Source: Leptospiraceae bacterium (lineage in GTDB: Bacteria; Spirochaetota; Leptospiria; Leptospirales; Leptospiraceae). From it: a stretch of DNA of 64,000 bases. Positions within the stretch are counted from its first letter, which is position 1, and every line of letters starts with the position of its first letter. The translations under genes were made by a program, and so were the position numbers. Under the pieces are notes generated by a model, which was not told where the DNA came from, searched no databases, and saw only the letters and a program-made list of their open reading frames with translations. Shown one piece after another: positions 44,645 to 54,177 of the stretch. Location of the stretch: contig JACKPA010000004.1 in assembly GCA_024233865.1 (NCBI GenBank), positions 124,001 to 188,000 of the forward strand, in the 5' to 3' direction.

Positions 44645-46313
44645 TCTATTTTTATTTATTTTATTACTAATTCCCATTTCAATTTTCGGAGAGATTAAAT
44701 TTTCTCTTTCCAAAACGGTTATTGACAAGGGTGAACCTTTATATGCCTATTTTGAGATTGACGGCTCTCCGGAAATAGAAATTAGTCGAAAGGTTGTTAC
44801 ACAAAATGGTGTAACAGCAGAGTATATCGGGCAAGAAGACAATATCACAGCCAAAAATTTTGAAGTTTCTCGCAAAAAAATTATCAAATTCAGGATTCTA
44901 TCCACAAAGCCAGGAACACATCAAATTCCCAACATACAAATAATGGTTGATGGAAAGCAAGTCCAATCACAAGATCAGAGTTTTGAAGTCACCAACCAAA
45001 GATACAATCCGCCGCAAGCAAACAAGAGAGGGTTTGATTCGATTTTTGATCAGTTTTTTTCAGAGGATGCATTTGCATTTCAATCTCCTTTTATGGAAAG
45101 GGGATACGTTACCCCTGAAGAAGATGACCTACTCATCCGTTTTGAAACAAGTAAATCTACAATTTATGTTGGGGAAACAATTGTTGGATATTTCATTTTA
45201 CACTATCGGAATATGAACAAACCATTTTTTGGAAGAAACCAGGTTGTTAATTTGGATTTCCCCTATTTTGTGAGCGAATTATTGCATGATGTAAACATTA
45301 CTCTGCCTGCCAAAACCGATTGGAAAGGTTCAACCTATTTCCTTGACCCTTATAATAAAGAAGTATATGCTCTAACAGCTCTAAAAAAAGGTATTTATAA
45401 AATCGGAGAAGCCAAGTTTGAAGCAGAAGGGAATATTGCGTCTTATTTTCCACCTATGCCATTGGATTCCGGCACAAAAACGATAGAAGTATTAGAACTT
45501 CCTAATCCCAAGCCACAGAATTTTTCCAAAGAAGTCGGAGATTATGATATAAGCATTTCTATAGACAATACAGAAACAAAGCAAAATGACTCGATTTCTT
45601 TAACGGTTACAATTTCCGGAGAAGGGACAGGTGCTTTATTCAAAAACCCTTTAGGAAACTACTGTCAGAATGGAACGGATTGCAATATTTCTATTACTCT
45701 AATCAATGAGCATAAAACCAAAAAGTTTGCCAAACTGAAAAACGGAGACTATGGTTTTACATCCGAGTCTACTTTTTATTATAGCTTATACCCTAAAAAA
45801 ACAGGGAAATTGCACTTACCCGACATTAAAGTTACCTACTTCAACCCAAACACTCAGGTCTACGAAACAAAAACAAAGCAGGTTCCGGTAATAAATGTTT
45901 CACCCAAGGAAAAAAAGGAAGACCCAAAAAACATAATTCCCGATATAACACAATATACCAAATATGCTACGTTTGGTGCCCTTTTTCTTTTTGGGGTATT
46001 AATCATTTTTGTATTCAGACATAAAATCCAAATGCTAGTTGATTATGTCCTCGAGCAAACCAATTCTTTTATAGCACAATCTCCTTCTGAATTAGAATAC
46101 ATAGACCGAATTATTGGAAACAAAAAAGGCACTCTACTAAAGAACTACTTTTTAGAAAAAGGTTGGAATAGATATAGAGTCAACGAATTGGTGGATATTA
46201 AATCGCACTATCAAAACGCTTCTTTGGTGTCCATCTACAAACAATTGGATGGAAAACGCAAAAAGTATTTGCTGAATATGGTAAAAGAATTGGTAGGAGA
46301 AGAAAAACTATAA
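44628..46313 (+). CDS. batD: BatD-like membrane protein
   Basis: The 561-residue protein has a signal peptide (FLFILLLIPISIFG), long periplasmic beta-rich regions typical of BatD (FSLSKTVIDKGEPLYAYFEI; PGTHQIPNIQIMVDGKQ; YVGETIVGYFILHYR; GTGALFKNP), one membrane helix at about 447-466 (ATFGALFLFGVLIIFVFR) and a cytosolic tail. It overlaps batC. The stop codon touches the beginning of a decayed restriction-modification gene, so foreign DNA has landed exactly at the 3' end of batD, possibly replacing batE-like genes or the native C-terminus. Confidence 0.85.
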   Translation: MKYFGNLFLFILLLIPISIFGEIKFSLSKTVIDKGEPLYAYFEIDGSPEIEISRKVVTQNGVTAEYIGQEDNITAKNFEVSRKKIIKFRILSTKPGTHQIPNIQIMVDGKQVQSQDQSFEVTNQRYNPPQANKRGFDSIFDQFFSEDAFAFQSPFMERGYVTPEEDDLLIRFETSKSTIYVGETIVGYFILHYRNMNKPFFGRNQVVNLDFPYFVSELLHDVNITLPAKTDWKGSTYFLDPYNKEVYALTALKKGIYKIGEAKFEAEGNIASYFPPMPLDSGTKTIEVLELPNPKPQNFSKEVGDYDISISIDNTETKQNDSISLTVTISGEGTGALFKNPLGNYCQNGTDCNISITLINEHKTKKFAKLKNGDYGFTSESTFYYSLYPKKTGKLHLPDIKVTYFNPNTQVYETKTKQVPVINVSPKEKKEDPKNIIPDITQYTKYATFGALFLFGVLIIFVFRHKIQMLVDYVLEQTNSFIAQSPSELEYIDRIIGNKKGTLLKNYFLEKGWNRYRVNELVDIKSHYQNASLVSIYKQLDGKRKKYLLNMVKELVGEEKL

Positions 46314-46315
46314 AG

Positions 46316-47917
46316 AATTTTAATACTGGGAAAGTAAAAGAACAACTGGAAAAACTAAAAATTCTATGCGAGCTTTTTAAAGCAAATATTAAACAATATA
46401 AAAGTTTAAGCTATGATGCGACAAATACCAGAACTGATTTTATCGACAAATTCTTTGAATTGTTGGATTGGGATGTAATTCTTTGAATACAGCAGTTCAA
46501 ACTGTAATTGATAGAATTATTTTCCTAAGAATAGCAGAAGATCGCAATATGGAAACTTATAGTGATCTTTTGGATTCGATAAAAGGTGAAAATGTATACC
46601 AAAATATCAATCAAATTTTTCTAAAAGCAAATAGCAAATATAATTCAGGATTATTCAAGCCTGAAAACTGGGTAAGTAACTTAAAAATTGATGATAAAAT
46701 ATTACACAATATCATTAAACATTTATACTATCCAGATAGCCCTTATGAATTTTCCGTTTTACCCATAGAGATTTTGGGCAACATTTATGAGCAGTTTCTT
46801 GGAAAGACAATTCGTTTAACATCTTCACATCAAGCAAAAGTAGAAGAAAAAGAAGAAGTTCGTAAAGCAGGTGGAGTTTATTATACTCTGGGGTATTGTA
46901 GACTACATTGTGAAAAATACGATTGGCGAATTGACCATCAAGCCGTTGAAGTCACAAAGTTGTCTTTACTTCTTAAACTCATGGAAGATGAGAATACAGA
47001 AAGTGCGGAATTGTTGTTTAAACATTCTGATTTAAAATTACTACCAGATTTATATAACAATATTAAATGCGGAAATTCGCTTATCGGATCTGATTTTTAC
47101 GAAGACAAAAACTTGTCTCTTTTCGGAAAAGAAGAGATTAGAAAAATCAATGTCTTTGAGTGGGAAAAAGAATTTCCAGAAATTTTTATGGACAGTGGAC
47201 TTATGTGATTTTTCATTAGGAATAACTCCATACGATAAGTATAAAGGTCATTCTCAAAAAGATATTGAAGATCATAAATTTCATTCTAATAAGAAAAAAG
47301 GCAAAAATTATAAACCTATATTAGAAGGCTCAAATATACAAAGATACTATATTGATGGTAACACATCCGAATATATAAACTATGGTCCATGGCTTGGTGC
47401 TCCTCGTGAAAATAGGTTTTTTATAGAACCAAGAATTCTTGTTCGACAAATTATAAGTGGAAAACCTGGTAGAATATTTAGCGGTTACACTGAGACGGAA
47501 TTATATAATGCACAAATAGCATTTAATATTTTAGTAAAAGAAACAACCAATATTAAAATAAAATTTATACTTGGGGTTTTAAATTCTACATTAATAACTT
47601 TTTATCATAGGAATAAATATTTAGACTCAGAAAAAAATGTTTTTCAAAAAATACTTATTCAAGATTGCAAAAATTTACCTATCCCAAAGCTCGATTTATC
47701 AAATAAAATTCAAAAAATTGAGCATGATAAACTCGTTTCTCTTGTTGGGCAAATGCTTTATAGTCATGAAGAACTTCATTCCGCTACGACAGAAGCAGAC
47801 AAAAAGTTATTTCAACAGAAGTGTGATTTATTGGATAAACAGATTGATAAATCGGTTTATGAGTTGTATGGATTAACAGAAGAAGAAATAAAAATAGTAG
47901 AAGGAAAGAAAATGTAA
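46316..47917 (+). pseudogene. Decayed Eco57I/TaqI-type restriction-modification gene, several deletions
   Basis: Pieces of one protein appear in order but in different frames. The N-terminus (VKEQLEKLKILCELF, then RTDFIDKFFELLDWDV) runs from 46316 to a TGA at 46484-46486. The next piece, from about 46486, has VIDRIIFLRIAEDR and EILGNIYEQFLG up to AGGVYYT. A frameshift follows: IVDYIVKNTIGEL is readable at 46892-46932 in another frame and joins directly to IDHQAVEVTKLSLLLK at 46930. The motif I segment (DPACGSG) is gone. A second junction near 47187 fuses EKEFPEIF to the specificity domain (GITPYDKYKGHSQ, RFFIEPRILVRQIISGKP) and removes the NPPY motif. Ends at VEGKKM. Not functional. Confidence 0.85.
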
Positions 47918-47972
47918 TAGATTTTATTGAAACTAATCTAAAGATTTCAAATTATTATGATAATACATCCTC

Positions 47973-47989
47973 TTGGCATGTTTTTTGCT
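47973..47989 (+). promoter_or_regulatory. Candidate sigma-54 promoter of gltBD
   Basis: TTGGCATGTTTTTTGCT matches the sigma-54 consensus YTGGCACGRNNNTTGCW at all but two positions, with the GG (47975-47976) and GC (47987-47988) elements exactly 12 bases apart. The expected start is near 48000, about 120 bases before gltB. RpoN control fits an ammonia-assimilation gene. Confidence 0.65.
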
Positions 47990-48028
47990 TATAAATTCAT
48001 TAGAAAAATTCTGAATATTCAAAACAAA

Positions 48029-48100
48029 TTTCCATGTTGGATACAAAACAACAGATAGAAAAAATCATTTAATCTTTTGGCTAATCTCTAAACATGGAAA
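48029..48100 (+). promoter_or_regulatory. Long-range inverted repeat in the gltB leader
   Basis: TTTCCATGTT (48029-48038) is the exact reverse complement of AACATGGAAA (48091-48100). The pair lies within the predicted leader downstream of the sigma-54 promoter and ends 21 bases before the gltB start. It may be an RNA stem or a protein operator; nothing else identifies it. Confidence 0.4.
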
Positions 48101-48121
48101 AATAGAGCAGTTTTCTAAAGG

Positions 48122-51100
48122 ATGAGTAATAGTATGCAATTTGAGGAAATGAATTCAGCGATTCCCAAAGCTCAGGGTCTTTATGACCCGGCTTATGATA
48201 AAGATTCCTGTGGTGTAGGTTTTATAGCACATATCAAGGCGAAAAGATCCAGGGACATAGTTGATAAGGGACTTCGTTTGATGTGTAACCTTGAACATAG
48301 AGGTGCAGAAGGAGCTGACCCTAAAACCGGAGATGGTGCTGGAATTATGATACAAATTCCCGATACTTTCTTTAGAAAAAACCTGAATTTTCCGCTTCCT
48401 GCAATGGGGGATTACGCCGTAGGAGTGTTATTTTTACCGCAGGATCAGGTGATACGAGAAGGTATTGAAAATATAATTGAAAAAACGATAGTAGACGAAG
48501 GTGAAAGCTGCCTTGGTTTCAGAGATGTTCCGGTTAATATTGACGTAGCCGGTCTTGTAGCCAAAAAAACCATACCTGTATTCAAACACGTTTTCGTTGG
48601 CAGAAATCAAGTTGAGGCTGGAGATGCCTTTGAAAGAAAGCTATTTTTAATTCGTCGTGTGATTGATAGAAGAATTCGGTCAGAATACAAGTTAGACAGA
48701 AGCAAATACTATGTTCCCAGCTTTTCTTCCCGTACCATTGTTTACAAAGGGATGTTACTTGGACAACAAATCAAACTATTTTATAAAGACCTACAATCTC
48801 CGGATATAGAAAGTGCGTTTTGTTTGACTCATACTCGATTCTCAACAAACACCTTTCCAACCTGGGATTTAGCTCATCCTTATAGAATGATTGCTCACAA
48901 TGGCGAGATCAATACTTTACGCGGAAATATGAACTGGATGGCTGCCAGACAGATGGTAATGGAATCGCCTCTTTACGGTGCAGAACTCAAAAGAATGTTA
49001 CCCATTATTATGGAAGGTCAAAGTGATACCGCAACCTTTGATACGGTTTTGGAATTGCTGTTCTTGGGTGGACGTAGCGTACCTCATGCAGTTATGATGA
49101 TGATTCCCGAAGCCTGGTCAAAAAAATCTGATATGGATCCTGATGTAAGAGCATTTTATGAATACCATGCCAACTTGATGGAACCCTGGGATGGTCCGGC
49201 TGCCATAGCGTTTTGCAATGGAAAAGTGATCGGTGCAACCTTGGATAGAAACGGACTTAGACCGGCACGCTATGTTATTACAAAAGACGATGAGATTATT
49301 ATGAGTTCCGAAGCCGGCGTATTGAACTTAGAACCGGAGAAAATCGTAAAATTAGACAGGTTAAAACCAGGAAGAATGTTGCTGGTTGATCTGGAAAAAG
49401 GGCAAATCATAGACAATGCTGAGATCAAAAAAGAAATCAGTACTCAAAAACCTTACCGAGAATGGATTGAAGAAAAGCTAATACGTCTCAATCAGCTACC
49501 AGACCCTGTTGATGTAAAACAACCGGATCATAGTACTGTTGTAGAGAGAATGCGAATCTTTGGTTATACTTCAGAAGACATTTCAGTCACTATGACTCCG
49601 ATGGCAACCAAAGGTGAAGAAGCTATAGGCTCTATGGGTGAGGATGTGAGTTTACCTATTCTTTCCTACAAACCACAACCGCTTTACCGCTATTTTAAAC
49701 AAAATTTTGCCCAGGTGACCAATCCTCCGATAGACCCAATACGAGAAGAACTTGTAATGGAACTTACAACCTATATCGGACCCGAAGGAAATCTTCTGGA
49801 AGAATCTCCGGATCATTGCCACAGGATAGAATTGGAGCATCCAATCCTAACAAACAAACAATTTGAAAAGATAAAACAAATTAGCCACGGTCACTTTAAC
49901 GCAATGACCTTTGAAATCCTTTTTGATCCAAGTGTTAAACACGATATGAGAAACTCTCTGGATCGGGTTTGCCACAAAGCAGAAGATGCCATCCGGAACG
50001 GTTACAACCTGATTATTCTTACTGACAGAGGAGTGTGCAAAGAGAAGGCTCCGATTCCAGCTTTATTGGCTGTAGCAGGACTTCACCATTATCTCATTCG
50101 AGCCGGTCTTAGAACAAAGACGGGAATCGTTTTGGAATCCGGTGAGCCTAGAGAAATTGCACATTTTGCCCTACTTTGTGGCTATGGAGCAAACGCCATC
50201 AATCCTTACTTGGCATTTGAAACGTTGTCTGACCTTGTGAGTGAAGGGTTACTTCCGGAGGTAGCAGATTACAAAGCAGCTGAAAAAAACTTTATCAAAG
50301 CAAGTGGAAAAGGGCTTTTTAAAATATTTAGTAAAATGGGGATTTCTACTCTCCAATCCTATTGTGGTGCTCAAATCTATGAAGCCGTTGGATTAGATTC
50401 GGAATTAGTGAATACCTATTTTACGGGAACTGCAACAAGAATCGAAGGTTTGAGTCTCAAAATGTTAGAGGAAGAAAGCGTCCGTAGACACAAAAATGCT
50501 TACGATCCCTCCCTTTCTACAGAAGCATTGGATACTGGTGGTATACATTACTACAGGAAAAACGGTGATCCTCACCTTTTTAATCCTATTACAATCCATA
50601 AGTTGCAAAGGGCAACTCAGGACAACGACTACCAGGTCTATAAAGAGTTTGCCAAACTAATAGATCAGGAAAACGATAAGCTGGTTACTCTTAGAAGCCT
50701 TTTTAAACTCGATAATACCAAAGCAATCCCTATTCCGATAGATGACGTAGAGCCTATTGGCGAAATTATGAGGCGATTCCAGACCGGAGCCATGAGTTTT
50801 GGCTCTATTTCTTGGGAAGCTCACACTTCCATGGCTATTGCCATGAATCGAATCGGTGCAAAATCCAATACCGGTGAAGGTGGAGAGGACGACATTCGTT
50901 ACAAAAGTTTGATGAATGGAGACAGTATGAGGTCTGCCATCAAGCAAGTAGCATCCGGTAGATTTGGTGTAACAACCAATTATCTGGTCAATGCGGATGA
51001 TATCCAAATCAAGATGGCTCAAGGAGCAAAGCCTGGAGAAGGCGGACAGTTACCCGGTCATAAAGTGGACAAGAATATTGGTAGGTTGAGATTCAGTACG

Positions 51101-52699
51101 CCTGGTGTTAGCTTGATTTCTCCCCCACCTCACCATGATATTTATTCCATTGAAGACTTGAAACAGCTCATTTTTGACCTAAAAAATGTGAATCCTCTGG
51201 CTCGGATCAGCGTAAAATTGGTTTCGGAAGTAGGTGTTGGTACTGTTGCTGCGGGAGTTGCCAAAGCACACGCAGACCACATTTTGATTAGCGGTCATGA
51301 CGGAGGAACGGGTGCAAGCCCGATATCTTCCATACACTATGCCGGTACACCTTGGGAAATCGGACTTGCCGAAACCCACCAAACCCTCGTAATCAACGGT
51401 TTACGTGATAGAGTTTATCTCGCGGTTGACGGTAAGGTTATCACAGGAAAAGACATCGTGATAGGTGCTTTGCTTGGTGCGGAAGAGTTCGGATTTTCCA
51501 CTTCTGCTCTTATCAGTCTCGGATGTATTATGATGAGGAAATGCCACCTAAATACCTGTCCGGTTGGTGTGGCAACACAGGACCCATTCTTAAGAAAGAA
51601 ATTTATGGGTAAACCGGAATATTTGATCAACTACGTTCACTTTGTTGCAGAAGAAGTGCGTGAATATATGGCTCTACTTGGATTCAGAACTTTTAAAGAA
51701 ATGATAGGTCAAGTAGAAAGGATCAAATTCGACAGACCGCACCACCACTGGAAAGCTAGAGGACTAGATTTTGCTAAAGTTCTTGCAAAACCGACTCCGG
51801 CCCATTTTCCAACGGATATGTACAGAACCAAAGGTCAAAACCACGACTTGGAAAAACAATTAGACAATGAGTTGATTCGTCGTTCGAGAGCTGCCATTGA
51901 CTACAAACAGCAAGTCAAATTTGAAATTCGAGTGACTAATCTCAACCGAACAATCGGAGCTATGTTATCCGGTGAAGTTGCCAAAAAATACGGTGAACTT
52001 GGACTTCCCGATGATACAATTGACATTACCATGAGAGGAACTGCCGGTCAAAGTTTCGGTGCCTTTTTGACGACCGGTATCACTCTGCGTTTGATTGGTG
52101 ATACCAATGATTACGTAGGGAAAGGATTGTGCGGTGGAACATTGATCGTCAAAGTTCCGGAAAAGGCAACCTTTGAACCTACGGAAAACATTATTATCGG
52201 TAATACTTGTTTTTATGGAGCAACCAGAGGAAGTGCTTTTATCAATGGTGTTGCCGGTGAAAGATTCTGTGTTCGTAATTCCGGTGCAAAGGTAGTTGTA
52301 GAAGGAATCGGTGACCATGGATGTGAATACATGACTGGTGGTTTGGCAATTATTTTAGGAAAAACAGGACGAAATTTTGGTGCGGGAATGTCGGGAGGAG
52401 TTGCCTATGTTTGGGATGCTGATTCCGACTTTCATAAAAACGTGAATCCTCAAATGGTGGAATTGGAACAACTAAGTAATCCGGAAGAAATTGGCGAAGT
52501 GTTTCATTTTATCCGTCTGCACCATGAATATACAAATTCCAAAAGGGCAGAAGAAATTTTGAACAATTGGAGCAGAGAAGTCAAGAGGTTTACAAAAATA
52601 ATGCCAACCGAATACAAAAAGGCTCTTCAAAGGTTAAAAGAAGAGGAACAAAATCAAGCAAATTCAGAAGTAGCAAAAGGAGTAACTGCCCATGGGTAA
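48122..52699 (+). CDS. gltB: Glutamate synthase (NADPH), large subunit
   Basis: The 1525-residue protein has all GltB parts: an N-terminal class II amidotransferase whose nucleophile is C30 after a 29-residue propeptide (KDSCGVGF), the central domain, the FMN-binding synthase domain (AMSFGSISWEAH, KPGEGGQLPGHKV, SGHDGGTGASP), the [3Fe-4S] cysteines in MRKCHLNTCPVGVA, and the C-terminal beta-helix (GGLAIILGKTGRNFGAGMSGG). It makes two glutamates from glutamine and 2-oxoglutarate. The exact start is uncertain, as AAAGG touches the annotated ATG and Met5 or Met10 are alternatives. It overlaps gltD by 8 bases. Confidence 0.97.
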   Translation: MSNSMQFEEMNSAIPKAQGLYDPAYDKDSCGVGFIAHIKAKRSRDIVDKGLRLMCNLEHRGAEGADPKTGDGAGIMIQIPDTFFRKNLNFPLPAMGDYAVGVLFLPQDQVIREGIENIIEKTIVDEGESCLGFRDVPVNIDVAGLVAKKTIPVFKHVFVGRNQVEAGDAFERKLFLIRRVIDRRIRSEYKLDRSKYYVPSFSSRTIVYKGMLLGQQIKLFYKDLQSPDIESAFCLTHTRFSTNTFPTWDLAHPYRMIAHNGEINTLRGNMNWMAARQMVMESPLYGAELKRMLPIIMEGQSDTATFDTVLELLFLGGRSVPHAVMMMIPEAWSKKSDMDPDVRAFYEYHANLMEPWDGPAAIAFCNGKVIGATLDRNGLRPARYVITKDDEIIMSSEAGVLNLEPEKIVKLDRLKPGRMLLVDLEKGQIIDNAEIKKEISTQKPYREWIEEKLIRLNQLPDPVDVKQPDHSTVVERMRIFGYTSEDISVTMTPMATKGEEAIGSMGEDVSLPILSYKPQPLYRYFKQNFAQVTNPPIDPIREELVMELTTYIGPEGNLLEESPDHCHRIELEHPILTNKQFEKIKQISHGHFNAMTFEILFDPSVKHDMRNSLDRVCHKAEDAIRNGYNLIILTDRGVCKEKAPIPALLAVAGLHHYLIRAGLRTKTGIVLESGEPREIAHFALLCGYGANAINPYLAFETLSDLVSEGLLPEVADYKAAEKNFIKASGKGLFKIFSKMGISTLQSYCGAQIYEAVGLDSELVNTYFTGTATRIEGLSLKMLEEESVRRHKNAYDPSLSTEALDTGGIHYYRKNGDPHLFNPITIHKLQRATQDNDYQVYKEFAKLIDQENDKLVTLRSLFKLDNTKAIPIPIDDVEPIGEIMRRFQTGAMSFGSISWEAHTSMAIAMNRIGAKSNTGEGGEDDIRYKSLMNGDSMRSAIKQVASGRFGVTTNYLVNADDIQIKMAQGAKPGEGGQLPGHKVDKNIGRLRFSTPGVSLISPPPHHDIYSIEDLKQLIFDLKNVNPLARISVKLVSEVGVGTVAAGVAKAHADHILISGHDGGTGASPISSIHYAGTPWEIGLAETHQTLVINGLRDRVYLAVDGKVITGKDIVIGALLGAEEFGFSTSALISLGCIMMRKCHLNTCPVGVATQDPFLRKKFMGKPEYLINYVHFVAEEVREYMALLGFRTFKEMIGQVERIKFDRPHHHWKARGLDFAKVLAKPTPAHFPTDMYRTKGQNHDLEKQLDNELIRRSRAAIDYKQQVKFEIRVTNLNRTIGAMLSGEVAKKYGELGLPDDTIDITMRGTAGQSFGAFLTTGITLRLIGDTNDYVGKGLCGGTLIVKVPEKATFEPTENIIIGNTCFYGATRGSAFINGVAGERFCVRNSGAKVVVEGIGDHGCEYMTGGLAIILGKTGRNFGAGMSGGVAYVWDADSDFHKNVNPQMVELEQLSNPEEIGEVFHFIRLHHEYTNSKRAEEILNNWSREVKRFTKIMPTEYKKALQRLKEEEQNQANSEVAKGVTAHG

Positions 52700-54128
52700 A
52701 CCAACTGGTTTTATGGAATATCAGAGGAAATACCTCAAAGCCGATCCTATAGAAGTTAGGGTTAAAAATTTTAAAGAATTCGAGACATCTTTTGATGAAA
52801 ATACGGCAAAAGAACAAGGCTCTCGCTGTATGGATTGTGGAGTTGCGTTTTGTCATGGAGATACCGGTTGCCCTGTAGATAATTTGATCCCTGAGTTCAA
52901 TGATATGGTTTATCGCGGAAGATGGGAAGATGCTTTGGAAAACCTCCATTCGACCAATAATTTCCCAGAATTTACGGGAAAACTGTGTCCGGCACCTTGT
53001 GAAGGAGCTTGTACTTTGGGGCTTATTGCTTCACCGGTTTCCATAAAGGCTATCGAAAGAACGATCATAGACCGAGGTTTTGCCGAAAATTGGGTAAAGC
53101 CGAAAATTTCATCTTCCAAATCAGGGAAGAAAGTTGTTGTAATAGGTTCGGGTCCTGCCGGACTTGCATCTGCCCAACAGCTTGCACGCATCGGACACGA
53201 AGTAACGGTTTTGGAAAAAGCTGACAGGCTTGGTGGTCTTCTTAGATACGGAATCCCGGATTTCAAAATGGAAAAATGGACAATTGACAGAAGAATTCAA
53301 CAAATGGAAGAAGAGGGAGTTGTATTCAAAACCAATGTTCACGCAGGTGTAGACGTTGGTGCTGCCGAACTATTGGAACAATATGACGCTATGATCCTTG
53401 CTATGGGTTCTGAAGCACCAAGAAACTTGAACGTTCCAGGTCGGGATTTGAAAGGAATTCATTATGCGATGGAATTCCTGACCTTAAATAATAAAAAGGT
53501 TGCCGGTGATAACGTGGAAATCATTTCTGCTGCCGGTAAAAATGTGATTGTTATCGGTGGAGGAGATACCGGTTCGGATTGTGTAGGTACGTCTAATCGG
53601 CATGGAGCACATTCTATTGTTCAAGTAGAAATATTTCCCGAACCACCCAGACAAAGGGACCCTTCAACACCTTGGCCTTTATATCCCAAAATGCTTAGAA
53701 CGTCTTCCAGCCAAGAGGAAGGAGTGACTCGCAGATGGTCTATCAACACTTTAGGCTTTAAAGGAAACGAACATTCAGCAGTAACCGCTATTTACGGAAA
53801 CCAAGTGGAATTCAAAAACGGAAAATTTGAACCCATACCCGGTACGGATTTTGAATTGCCCGCTGACTTGGTTTTATTAGCCCTTGGTTTTGTTAGTCCA
53901 ACGAGAGTTGGACTCATTGATCAATTGGTTGAAATGGGTATGGAACTGGACAAAATGGGCAATGTGAAAGCTCCTTTTGGCTTGAAACCAGGTTCTTTTA
54001 CCACTAGCCTTCCAAACGTTTTTGCTTGCGGTGACGTGCGTCGTGGACAATCGTTGATCGTGTGGGCAATTTCCGAAGGAAGAAAATGCGCTTCTGTGGT
54101 ACATAAGTTTTTAATGGCAAAAAAATAA
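52692..54128 (+). CDS. gltD: Glutamate synthase (NADPH), small subunit
   Basis: The 478-residue flavoprotein feeds electrons from NADPH to GltB. It has N-terminal [4Fe-4S] cysteine clusters (GSRCMDCGVAFCHGDTGCP and GKLCPAPCEGACTLG), the FAD-binding VVVIGSGPAGLAS with LEKADRLGGLLRYGIPDFK, the NADPH-binding VIVIGGGDTGSDC and the C-terminal FACGDVRRGQSLIVWAI. AAGGAG is 8 bases upstream of the ATG and overlaps the end of gltB. The gene ends before a strong bidirectional hairpin. Confidence 0.97.
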   Translation: MGKPTGFMEYQRKYLKADPIEVRVKNFKEFETSFDENTAKEQGSRCMDCGVAFCHGDTGCPVDNLIPEFNDMVYRGRWEDALENLHSTNNFPEFTGKLCPAPCEGACTLGLIASPVSIKAIERTIIDRGFAENWVKPKISSSKSGKKVVVIGSGPAGLASAQQLARIGHEVTVLEKADRLGGLLRYGIPDFKMEKWTIDRRIQQMEEEGVVFKTNVHAGVDVGAAELLEQYDAMILAMGSEAPRNLNVPGRDLKGIHYAMEFLTLNNKKVAGDNVEIISAAGKNVIVIGGGDTGSDCVGTSNRHGAHSIVQVEIFPEPPRQRDPSTPWPLYPKMLRTSSSQEEGVTRRWSINTLGFKGNEHSAVTAIYGNQVEFKNGKFEPIPGTDFELPADLVLLALGFVSPTRVGLIDQLVEMGMELDKMGNVKAPFGLKPGSFTTSLPNVFACGDVRRGQSLIVWAISEGRKCASVVHKFLMAKK

Positions 54129-54150
54129 ATATAACGTCAGAATTGTTAAG

Positions 54151-54177
54151 TAGGGACAGGTCTAAGACCTGTCCCTA
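54151..54177. terminator. Bidirectional hairpin between gltD and the convergent MBOAT gene
   Basis: TAGGGACAGGTCT (54151-54163) and AGACCTGTCCCTA (54165-54177) are perfect 13-base complements separated by one base, between two convergent genes. It probably terminates both transcripts; short A-runs follow on the plus side. The TAGGGAC..GTCCCTA ends also resemble the other dispersed palindromes in the window. Confidence 0.7.
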
